Source: Botrimarina colliarenosi
GTDB lineage: Bacteria > Planctomycetota > Planctomycetia > Pirellulales > Lacipirellulaceae
NCBI RefSeq assembly: GCF_007859955.1
Contig: NZ_SJPR01000003.1
Span: 186,001-250,000 of the forward strand
DNA: 64,000 nt
Reading direction: 5' to 3'
Below the pieces are notes generated by a model, which saw only the letters and a list, made by a program, of their open reading frames with translations, was not told where the DNA came from and did no database searches. The position numbers were made by a program, and so were the translations under genes. Positions 56,986 through 64,000 of this stretch are shown here, in pieces. Position 1 is the first letter of the stretch. Each line of letters starts with the position of its first letter.

Positions 56986-58776
56986 GTGTCAAAATCGTCG
57001 TCGAAGGTGAAGTCGCTCCTCGGCGCCCTCTTCCTGACGCTGTTCGCGTTGCCTTTTGCCGCGTTCGGCGTCTGGATGGCGTGGAGCCTCACGTCGATGC
57101 TTTGGCTGGCGTGGGCTTCGTCGTCTTGGGAAGCGGTTCCCGCCACGATCACGCATGTCGAGCTAGAAAAATCCGGCGACGAGGGGTCACAAAAGGTCCT
57201 CGCCGAGTACCAGTACCGCTACGCGGGCCAGGCGTACGAGTCGGACCGCGTCGGCCTGAGTCCGATGGCCGACAATATCAGCTCGCACCACCGCAAGCTC
57301 TACGACAAGTGGCGCGCCGCTTGGAAGGCGGAGAAGACGGTCCCGTGCTACGTCGATCCCCGCGACCCGACCCAATCGCTGCTCGATCGTCAGTTGCGGA
57401 TGGTGACGGTCGTCTTCCATCTGCCGTTTGTGCTTTGCTTCAACGCGATTGGCTTCGGGCTGATCACCGGGGCGGTGTACACGGTGTGGAAATCGACGGC
57501 GAAGGCGTCTGGCCCAACGGGCGAAGACGCCGACGGGTCCGAGGCGTCGCTGTCGGCGGGCGAGGATTGGGGCGACGGCGTCATCCGCTCGAGCCGCAAG
57601 GCGTTCTTCTTCGCGGCGGGCTTCGCCGCGTTCTGGAACAGCCTCTGCTGGCCGATGGCGGTGCTGTTCCTCAGTAGCGAAAAAGCGAAGCCGTGGTGGG
57701 TTTACCCGATCGTGCTGGGCTTCCCGGTGATCGGCGTCGCCCTGGCGGTTTGGGCCGTGCGGTTGGGGCTCGCCTGGCGGAAGTACGGCGAATCGACGCT
57801 GCGGCTGGCGACCGTCCCGGGCGTCGTTGGCGGGAAGCTGACCGGGGTGCTTATCGCGCCGGCCGCGGTCGCCGATGCGGGCGTCGTGCGGCTCACGTTG
57901 ACCTGCACCCGTGAGGAAGGGAGCGGCGAGGACGCGAAGACGGTCCTCGTTTGGCAAGACGAACGGGAGATCGGTCGGCTGCTCGACGACGCCGAACCGG
58001 GCCGCGTCGGCGTGCCGATCGTCTTTACCATCCCGAGCCACGCCCCGCCGACGAACGACGCCAAATCGATCGCCTGGACGTTGCGGGCGAAGGCGCCGCT
58101 GCGGGGGATCGACTACGACGCCTCGTTCGAGGTCCCGGTGGCGCGGACCGCGGCGTCGCAACAAGGCGTCGATGTCGGCCTTGAGCCGCTGAGCGAGTAC
58201 GAAGTCGACCGCCCGCTCGACTCGCTGCTGGCCGACGAAGGGATTGTCGCCGAGCCGCTGGCGGAGCGCGGCGCGGTGCGTTACTTCGCCCGTTCGGCGC
58301 GGAGCCTTACCCTGGCGCTGACGATCACATTCTTCCTACTGCTGTTCGGCGGCGTCGCCATCGGGCTGCTGGTCGGGGGCGAGTGGATCGGCGGCTCGGC
58401 GTTCGGGGTTTTCTCGCTGATCCTCCTCTACGCCACATTCGATACATGGCTCGCCGAGTCGGAGCTGATCGTTACACGCGACGAGTGGCGTGTCCGCAGC
58501 GGCTGGCGCGGCTTCCCACGGAAGGGGCGGAAGTTCCAAACGAAGCATGTCCGCGATGTCTTCCTGCAAACAGGATCGACCACGCAAACGGGCGGGAACT
58601 ACCAGCGTCACCAGGACGCGATGGCCCGCCTGTTGGGTGAGCCCAAGCCGGTCCGGTTGCTGCGCGGTCTGAGCGGGACGGCGGCGGCGCGGAAGCTGAC
58701 CGCCGAGCTACGCCAGCGTGCGGGCCTCGATTCGACCCCTTCCGACGCATTGTCGATCGATGCGCCGGCGCGATGA
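56986..58776 (+). CDS. DUF3592 membrane protein
   Basis: A 596-residue protein starting at GTG 56986. The first two hydrophobic segments (about 12-45) and the DUF3592 core (WEAVPATITHVELEKSG, YQYRYAGQAYESDRV, VPCYVDPRDPTQS, then a membrane helix) occupy residues 1-170. Further membrane segments lie at about 205-262 and 445-485, with soluble parts between and after. The function is not known. It ends five bases before an inverted repeat that bounds the next gene. Confidence 0.75.
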   Translation: MSKSSSKVKSLLGALFLTLFALPFAAFGVWMAWSLTSMLWLAWASSSWEAVPATITHVELEKSGDEGSQKVLAEYQYRYAGQAYESDRVGLSPMADNISSHHRKLYDKWRAAWKAEKTVPCYVDPRDPTQSLLDRQLRMVTVVFHLPFVLCFNAIGFGLITGAVYTVWKSTAKASGPTGEDADGSEASLSAGEDWGDGVIRSSRKAFFFAAGFAAFWNSLCWPMAVLFLSSEKAKPWWVYPIVLGFPVIGVALAVWAVRLGLAWRKYGESTLRLATVPGVVGGKLTGVLIAPAAVADAGVVRLTLTCTREEGSGEDAKTVLVWQDEREIGRLLDDAEPGRVGVPIVFTIPSHAPPTNDAKSIAWTLRAKAPLRGIDYDASFEVPVARTAASQQGVDVGLEPLSEYEVDRPLDSLLADEGIVAEPLAERGAVRYFARSARSLTLALTITFFLLLFGGVAIGLLVGGEWIGGSAFGVFSLILLYATFDTWLAESELIVTRDEWRVRSGWRGFPRKGRKFQTKHVRDVFLQTGSTTQTGGNYQRHQDAMARLLGEPKPVRLLRGLSGTAAARKLTAELRQRAGLDSTPSDALSIDAPAR

Positions 58777-58780
58777 GTGG

Positions 58781-60248
58781 CGCCGCCCGAGGCTAAGCAC
58801 CTACGGCTCAAGCATGGGCCGTGCTTTTTGAGCTGTAAGGGTACCGCCCAGATCGGTGCGATTTTACACCCTAAGCTACGTGGCTTCGACGTGAACCCGC
58901 TCAACCGACTTTTCCGATAAGCATCCTTACCGCTTAGTCCGTGCTTTCTATCGACGGATTCTTATCGCCGAAACGTTCGTTCTCGCGATAAGGAAGCTGG
59001 TCGCCAAATGACCCAGGACGACGCCACCTGTGCAGGTTAGAGAATGCCCTTGGCAGTGCTTCTACTCCGTCACAACGATGTCCCCCTCCGACCGGGTCAC
59101 CATCGCATTAAGCACCTCTTGGTCCATAGACTCTGACAAGAAGCGAACCGAACCATCAGCCATGCCTACATTAGCACCGGCAACATGGAAGCTGTAGATG
59201 CCGGTAGCATTTGTATCGTTGATTGACTGTTCATGGCCAGATACTAGCCACCAAATATGTGTGCTGATTCCCCAGGCTGCCTGATGGAGGTCCATTCCTC
59301 TACTTGGAGTTGAGTACGGATAGGGGTCAGCCGCTTCTCCTCGACGGTACATATCCGGTCGCCCCGCACGTTCGCCGATGAGAATCGTACTTGATAGCCC
59401 ATCCGAGACCTCGGCAAGTCGTCCAGATCGATAAGCAATCGGCTTGCGGTTGATGTCATACCGTGTATCTCCCCAAGGTCCGAACTTGATGCCGCTCAGG
59501 TCACCACTCCCCGCGGACAAAGGCTTGTGATTGACTCCAACAAGGGCCTCGTAATCACTCCGTGCGGCCGTTCCGATAGATTTCGTCGAGATAGCACCAC
59601 CGTTGTAGGCTGAAATGTCCGGCACGATGCGGTTCTGACTGCTCGTGGATGGGCACACGAATACCGCGATTGGTGTATTCAATGCCGACTGATTCGACGC
59701 ATCGGTTGCCGGTAGCGATACGTCTATCTGCTCGAAAAGCGGTTGCTCTCCGAGTTGCGGAAGGACGGCCGTCATCCACGAGTGAAAGTAGAATTCGTCT
59801 ATTGCCGTGCGTGGTTGTTTAAGGAATGTCCCGTAGTAGAGGTCTGGCAAGCCGCTGTGAGCGGACTCATGATTTTGAACTGCGAGTGACAGTTGCCGAA
59901 GATGATTTTGGCAAGTTGCTCGGCGGGCAGTTTCCCGAAAGCTTTGAACGGCTGGAATCAGAATCGCTAGGAGTACGCCCACGATGCTAATAGCCACTAG
60001 CGTCTCAGTTAGCGAAATCCCGTGACGATGAGGTGTCATGAGACTGTCCCTTTCGACCGGGCAATAGGCAGAGATAAGTGTCCTTCTGGCAGACACCCAT
60101 AGCTTACCAAAACCACCCCAGCCTGACCTAATCCGGTCCCAGATGGCTCAGCGCCAAGTGCGTAAGGTGTGACCCTCTTGAGGGCCTGAGGGTGTAAAAT
60201 CGCACCGATCTGGGCGGTACCCTCCGTAGGCGCTAGACTCGGACGGCG
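58781..60248. repeat. Inverted-repeat cassette enclosing a DUF1559 gene
   Basis: Inner arms at 58838-58872 and 60189-60223 are 35-bp perfect inverted copies (AGGGTACCGCCCAGATCGGT... and complement). Outer arms 58781-58806 and 60224-60248 (CGCCGCCCGAGG... / ...ACTCGGACGGCG) pair imperfectly. On the left only, a small extra hairpin (GCTCAAGCATGGGCCGTGC...) separates inner and outer arm. The whole lies between two convergent genes. Confidence 0.9.
59062..60039 (-). CDS. DUF1559 prepilin-like protein inside an inverted-repeat cassette
   Basis: A 325-residue DUF1559 protein from ATG 60039. The N-terminus has ISLTETLVAISIVGVLLAIL, a prepilin-type motif with Ile instead of the usual Phe near the cleavage site, then PAVQSFRETARRATCQNHLR. 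The C-terminus ends VGMADGSVRFLSESMDQEVL and MVTRSEGDIVVTE, as in the family. Base composition is lower in GC than both neighbours and than the other DUF1559 genes here. Bounded by 35-bp inverted repeats, it seems to have arrived as a unit. Confidence 0.9.
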   Translation of the reverse strand: MTPHRHGISLTETLVAISIVGVLLAILIPAVQSFRETARRATCQNHLRQLSLAVQNHESAHSGLPDLYYGTFLKQPRTAIDEFYFHSWMTAVLPQLGEQPLFEQIDVSLPATDASNQSALNTPIAVFVCPSTSSQNRIVPDISAYNGGAISTKSIGTAARSDYEALVGVNHKPLSAGSGDLSGIKFGPWGDTRYDINRKPIAYRSGRLAEVSDGLSSTILIGERAGRPDMYRRGEAADPYPYSTPSRGMDLHQAAWGISTHIWWLVSGHEQSINDTNATGIYSFHVAGANVGMADGSVRFLSESMDQEVLNAMVTRSEGDIVVTE

Positions 60249-60270
60249 TCGCTTTCGGCTATGCCCCGCC

Positions 60271-61722
60271 TTAGTCGGCGACGGTGACCGTCGGTGTCGC
60301 TGCGCCGGCGATCCACGCCAACCGCCCGAGCAGCCAGAAGTAGGCCAGGTCGCTGATGACTTCCAGCGGGCAGAGCACCAGCACGGCCCAAGGTCCCATC
60401 GCGTCGAGCGCCGCCGTGGCGAGCCACATCGGGCCGAGTTGCAGGCCGGCGCTCACCGCGAAGAAAGCGAGCCACGTTACCGGCGCGTACCAGATTGTCC
60501 GCAGCACTTGCGGCGAGACGACGCACCACGGCGACCCCTCGTCGAGCTGCGACAACAGCACGATCGGGAGCGTCAGCAGCGCGCCGCACCCGATCCATCC
60601 CCAGGTGGAGTCGAGCGGCCAAGGCCAATCGAGGGCGTTCAGCAACAGCTTGTCGGCGAGCGTCCCGGGGATCGCCGACACGACGCCCGCGAGGACGAGC
60701 GTCAGCGTCGGCACGCCCCATTCGGTCGGGTCGATCGAGGGCCAACCGCGGACGCGGCGCGCTCCTGAGGCGGCGTCGTCGAGCACCGCCCAGAAGATGG
60801 CCGAGGCGACCGCGACCCAGATGAACGTCGTGATGACGACGGTCGCCATCATCAGCACGGTGCCGATCCAGCCGTAGACTCCGCCGACGCTCTCCAGCAG
60901 GGCAAAAATCGTCCCCGCCATCGGCACGGTGAAGAACAGGCCGAACGTCAGCCCCAACCACGCGAGCAGCATGCCGGTCGCGCTGAAAGCCCGCCACCAG
61001 CCGGCGAAGAGGCCGACGCCCCACCCTTGGTTCGTCGCGGGCTCTTCGTCGAGGTCGTCCCGTCGTCGATCGTCCGTCTCCTGTTGAGCGAGTCGTCGGT
61101 AGCCGATCGGCGCCGAGGCGACGTATGCGTCGAAAAGGCTCTGCTTCGACGTGACGGGGGCTGCTTCTTCCTCCGCCATGTCGTAGTCGTCGTCGGCGGG
61201 CCCGGCGGCGGCTTCCGCCTTTCGGGGTGGTGGCTCACGCGGCGTAGGCACGCGGATCGTCGCGCCGCAGTCGTGGCAGACGACCGACTCGCCGGCTTGG
61301 CGGGCCTCCGCAGACAGAACCGTTTGGCAACCGCGGCACGTGAAAGAGACCGTTGGCGGCGCCGCCCGCAGCAGGTCGACGCCGTGCGGTTGCTCCCCCT
61401 CATAGACCTCGTACTGCTCGCCGTCCATCGCCCCGGGGCGGCGCGACTTGGCGGGCGGGGGACGTTCGGGCACAACGGTCAGGGTCTCGCAGTCGGGGCA
61501 CTTCGCCTTGCGACCGATGTGCCGCGACGGCGCGTGCATCCGTGTTCCGCACAGCCGGCAGCCGAACCCGATCAGGTCAGCGAAGGGGTCCGCGGGCTTG
61601 CCGGGGACCGTGACCGCCGCCCCGCACGCCGCGCACTTGGCGGAGCGTCCCGCAAAACGGGCCGGCGCCGAGAACTTTTTCCCGCAGGCGCCGCAGGCAA
61701 AGGAGACAGTCGGCTGGTCCAT
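60271..61722 (-). CDS. Multi-zinc-ribbon membrane protein
   Basis: A 483-residue protein from ATG 61722 (MDQPTVSFACGACGKKF). Three zinc ribbons of CxxC type occur in the first 150 residues: CGACGKKFSAPARFAG with CAACG; CRLCGTRMHAPSRHIG with CPDCE; and CRGCQTVLSAEARQAG with CHDCG. A Glu/Asp-rich linker follows, then six or more membrane helices (about 240-475). The family is not named to me, but ribbon-plus-membrane proteins of this type are frequent in planctomycetes. It is convergent with the DUF3592 gene across the inverted-repeat cassette. Confidence 0.75.
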   Translation of the reverse strand: MDQPTVSFACGACGKKFSAPARFAGRSAKCAACGAAVTVPGKPADPFADLIGFGCRLCGTRMHAPSRHIGRKAKCPDCETLTVVPERPPPAKSRRPGAMDGEQYEVYEGEQPHGVDLLRAAPPTVSFTCRGCQTVLSAEARQAGESVVCHDCGATIRVPTPREPPPRKAEAAAGPADDDYDMAEEEAAPVTSKQSLFDAYVASAPIGYRRLAQQETDDRRRDDLDEEPATNQGWGVGLFAGWWRAFSATGMLLAWLGLTFGLFFTVPMAGTIFALLESVGGVYGWIGTVLMMATVVITTFIWVAVASAIFWAVLDDAASGARRVRGWPSIDPTEWGVPTLTLVLAGVVSAIPGTLADKLLLNALDWPWPLDSTWGWIGCGALLTLPIVLLSQLDEGSPWCVVSPQVLRTIWYAPVTWLAFFAVSAGLQLGPMWLATAALDAMGPWAVLVLCPLEVISDLAYFWLLGRLAWIAGAATPTVTVAD

Positions 61723-61919
61723 CCACTTTGGCGCTAGGTTTTCTGGTGAACGAAGGCCAACTGCTCGGTTGAACGAATTCCGGCCGCCACCGCTCGGAAG
61801 AGGCGCGGGCCGGACCAAATTGTCTGACAATCTCGCCGCAGAACGGGGTCGGCTTTGCCAGTGGGCTCGGCGGTCCCCCCTGCAGGGACCTAGAATAACA
61901 CCAACCCGAGGAGGCGTTT

Positions 61920-63002
61920 GTGCTGGAAGCGATGTGGCGGATGACGTTGGAACTGGCCCCCTGGATGCTCCTGGGCGCCGCGATCGCCGGGGCGATGCAC
62001 GCCTTCCTGCCGAAGGGGCTGTTGCCCCGGCTGCTCGGCGGCCGCGGGGCGGTCTGGAAATCGGTCCTGGTCGGCATTCCGCTGCCGCTCTGCTCGTGCG
62101 CCGTCATCCCTGTCGGTCTTGGCCTCAAACGCCAAGGGGCGAGCGACGGCGCCTCGGTCGCGTTCCTCATCGCCACGCCGCAGACCGGCGTCGACTCGAT
62201 CCTCGTGACGGCCGGCCTGCTCGGTTGGCCGCTGGCGCTCTTCAAAGTGGCGACCGCCCTGGTGACGGGCCTCGTCGGCGGCTGGCTCACCGACGCGACG
62301 ACGCCCGAACGCTTCTCGCTGCCGATCGTCGAAAAGGAAAGGCCCGCCACGGGGGCTCCGAGTTTCTTCCAACGGGTGATCGCGGGCGCCGTTCACGCCG
62401 ACGAACTCATCCGCTCGATCTGGAAGTGGCTCTTGGTAGGGGTCGCGCTGTCGGCGGCGATCACGTTTTTCGTTCCCGAGGATTGGCTCGGCGGGATCGG
62501 CGCCTACGGCGGCGCGGCGGCGATGGGCGCCGCGCTGGCGCTGTCGTTGCCGCTGTATGTCTGCGCGACGGCGAGCGTGCCGATCGCCGCGGCGCTGGTC
62601 GCCGCCGGCCTGCCGATGGGGGCGGTCATCGTCTTCCTGATGGCGGGACCCGCCACCAACGCAGCGACCATCGGCGCCGTCTACCGCGGCCTCGGCTGGC
62701 GGGCGCTGGTGGCGTACCTGTTGGTGATCGTCGTCGGCAGCATCGTCGGCGGCTTAATCTACGAAGCTTGGCTCGCTGGCGCGGCCCTACCAACGGTGGC
62801 GACGCTGGCGCACGACCACGCCCACGCCGCCGACTGGTGGCGTTCGGTCGCCGCCGGAATGCTCGTGGCGTGGGTCGCGTGGTGCGCGGCGCGGGACTTC
62901 TCCGCATCGCGTGAGCACGACCACAACGCCCCCAAGAAAGCGGGCGGCTGCTGTGCGAGCAACGAGTCGATCGCCGCGGCGAATCCGCCGTCGTGCCCCT
63001 AG
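61920..63002 (+). CDS. SO_0444-family Cu/Zn efflux permease (DUF318-type)
   Basis: A 360-residue permease. Two mirrored membrane bundles are separated by a loop. The first contains PLPLCSCAVIPVGLGLKRQG and FLIATPQTGVDS, the second PLYVCATASVPIAAALVAAG and FLMAGPATNAATIG, the conserved metal-conducting signatures of the family. A His-rich stretch (HDHAHAADWW) and a C-terminal GGCCASN could bind metal. It should export divalent or monovalent metal ions such as zinc or copper. The start is GTG at 61920. No regulator gene is adjacent. Confidence 0.87.
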   Translation: MLEAMWRMTLELAPWMLLGAAIAGAMHAFLPKGLLPRLLGGRGAVWKSVLVGIPLPLCSCAVIPVGLGLKRQGASDGASVAFLIATPQTGVDSILVTAGLLGWPLALFKVATALVTGLVGGWLTDATTPERFSLPIVEKERPATGAPSFFQRVIAGAVHADELIRSIWKWLLVGVALSAAITFFVPEDWLGGIGAYGGAAAMGAALALSLPLYVCATASVPIAAALVAAGLPMGAVIVFLMAGPATNAATIGAVYRGLGWRALVAYLLVIVVGSIVGGLIYEAWLAGAALPTVATLAHDHAHAADWWRSVAAGMLVAWVAWCAARDFSASREHDHNAPKKAGGCCASNESIAAANPPSCP

Positions 63003-63077
63003 AGACGCGTTTTTGCAGGCAAAATCCGAGGGCTTTGCAACGCCGCCTCGCCGGTGCTATGCTCGCGGCTGATTCGT

Positions 63078-63314
63078 GTGTTGGTGGTCGGCCCCGCTCC
63101 TTGCGGACGCCGACGTAACAGGGAACCCGGTGTGATTCCGGGACGGCCCCGCCGCTGTAACCGAGCCCACCGGCCGCAAGCCTTCTCGGAGGCGACCGCC
63201 GGGTGAACCCGTTGGACCCACTCTTCATGCCATTGTCCTAAGCCGTCCCGAAGATGGCAGCGGATGAGAAGGCTGGTCCCGACGGAGCTTGGAAGTCAGA
63301 AGACCTACCAACAC
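63078..63314 (+). ncRNA. Cobalamin (adenosylcobalamin-type) riboswitch
   Basis: The core of a B12 aptamer is recognisable: AACAGGGAACCCGGTG, GATTCCGGGACGGCCCCGCC, GCTGTAACCGAG, and the B12 box AGTCAGAAGACCTACC near the 3' end. GTGTTGGT (63078-63085) and ACCAACAC (63307-63314) form the closing P1 stem. It is 150 nt upstream of a DUF1559 gene. No terminator hairpin with a U-run is obvious, so translational control or an unrecognised platform is likely. Confidence 0.92.
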
Positions 63315-63464
63315 GTGGCTGCGGAGGCTTCGAGGGAAGGCCCCCGCGTCGGGTAGGTGCGTGTTGCGCTGGTGCGCTTTCAGTCTCTCCTTGCGTTTTT
63401 TACGCATGACAGGCTGGCGGTGCGCACCGGGGTAACACGGTGTGAGATTTCAGCCGTGCCGCTG
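63315..63464 (+). other. Riboswitch expression platform / leader region
   Basis: Between the aptamer and the DUF1559 start. Contains GCGTTTTTTACGC (a short stem with a T-run) and a nine-codon ORF (ATG ACA GGC ... TAA, 63407-63436) that may be accidental. Confidence 0.4.
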
Positions 63465-64000
63465 ATGTGGGCCAAGTGCAAGCGAACAATGCGAGGGGCG
63501 CCGCTGCGCGCCTTCACGCTGGTGGAACTGCTGGTGGTGATCGCGATCATCGGCGGCCTCGTCGCGCTGCTGCTCCCGGCGGTGCAATCGGCCCGCGAAG
63601 CGAGCCGCCGCACGGCGTGTCAGAACCACCTGCGGCAGATCGGGCTGGCGCTGCAGGGCTATGCCGATGGACGCGACGCGCTACCGATTGGCTGTGAGGG
63701 ATGCGGCTCGTTCCCGGCCGGAAAGCTCACCTCGTGGAACACGCGGCTCTTGCCACACCTAGAACGCCACTCGCTAGCCGACGCCTACGACGACACCCTG
63801 CCGGCGAAGGACGTCGCCAACCGGGCGGTCGCCATCGTCGTTGAAGAGTTCCTCTGCCCAAGCGAGCCCGAACCGCAACAGATCGAACCAACGGGGAGCT
63901 GGCGCGGCTGCGCCTACACCGACTACGGCGGCGTGTTCGGCGTCGAAGGCGTCGGCGCCGGCTCGGGCAGCGGCATCGACGAAGAGAACTTCGGCGTGCT
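63465..64000 (+). CDS. DUF1559 prepilin-like protein under a cobalamin riboswitch (3' end outside window)
   Basis: The frame from ATG 63465 (or GTG 63456) stays open to the window edge, 178 codons. It contains [20 protein letters not shown] and [20 protein letters not shown], the DUF1559 opening, then [20 protein letters not shown] and [11 protein letters not shown]. It includes a GCEGCGSF pair of cysteines. Being the first gene after a B12 aptamer, its expression should fall when cobalamin is abundant, implying a part in cobalamin acquisition or a B12-independent alternative. This gene cannot be judged complete here. Confidence 0.88.
   Translation, partial: MWAKCKRTMRGAPLRAFTLVELLVVIAIIGGLVALLLPAVQSAREASRRTACQNHLRQIGLALQGYADGRDALPIGCEGCGSFPAGKLTSWNTRLLPHLERHSLADAYDDTLPAKDVANRAVAIVVEEFLCPSEPEPQQIEPTGSWRGCAYTDYGGVFGVEGVGAGSGSGIDEENFGV

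Noticed and set aside
61448..62914. A 488-codon plus-strand frame
   Set aside because: Overlaps two real genes in wrong frames; the permease signatures are in the other frame.

Overview
The window is GC-rich, gene-dense chromosomal DNA from a planctomycete, most likely of the order Pirellulales (Lacipirellulaceae-like; family level is inference). The signs are three DUF1559 genes with prepilin-type N-termini, a giant secreted beta-helix protein carrying the LEPRxLL-type motif and a dockerin-like segment, a MoxR/DUF58/BatA/vWA cluster with a DUF4159 partner, PhoU beside an OprO/P-type porin, an LptD-like outer-membrane protein, and a topoisomerase VI subunit A. I see no rRNA, tRNA, CRISPR array, prophage or IS transposase.

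Layout. 1-6.8 kb: a partial gene, then rlmN and epmB (minus) divergent from efp-lemA-M48 peptidase-epmA (plus); EF-P and both of its lysylation enzymes are therefore together. 6.9-9.6 kb: thyA-folA, a VIT-family membrane protein and a small conserved gene (minus). 9.9-12 kb: a PII-like protein, topoisomerase VI-A and a diacylglycerol kinase-like gene. 12.1-25.4 kb: LptD-like protein and DUF4159 protein (minus), then moxR, an 85-residue gene inside a long inverted repeat, DUF58, a BatA-type protein and a vWA protein (plus). 25.5-26.7 kb: an AT-richer DUF4062 gene, the clearest candidate for recent transfer. 26.8-37.3 kb: quinone oxidoreductase, two dynamin/Era-like GTPases, a membrane protein, a DUF1559 gene, a methyltransferase/Cys-rich/glycosyltransferase operon and a zinc-ribbon membrane protein. 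37.3-39 kb: 1.66 kb apparently non-coding, upstream of a major sigma-70 factor with a strong terminator. 40.7-49.5 kb: beta-helix giant, TPR protein, glycine-zipper protein with a decayed partial copy 2.9 kb away, and a secreted EEP-family hydrolase. 49.6-55.8 kb: BlaI/BlaR1-type pair with an operator-like dyad, phoU with a possible Pho box, a Cys-rich secreted protein and the porin. 56-64 kb: SPFH protein, DUF3592 protein, a DUF1559 gene bounded by inverted repeats, zinc-ribbon membrane protein, SO_0444-type metal permease, and a cobalamin riboswitch in front of a third DUF1559 gene cut by the window edge.

The most unusual non-coding feature is a dense set of intergenic inverted repeats. There are at least four dispersed families of hairpins about 75-100 bp long, and three larger palindromes whose loops contain an ORF (37 residues, 85 residues, and a whole DUF1559 gene). 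Functions below rest on recognised motifs read by eye; no database search was possible.
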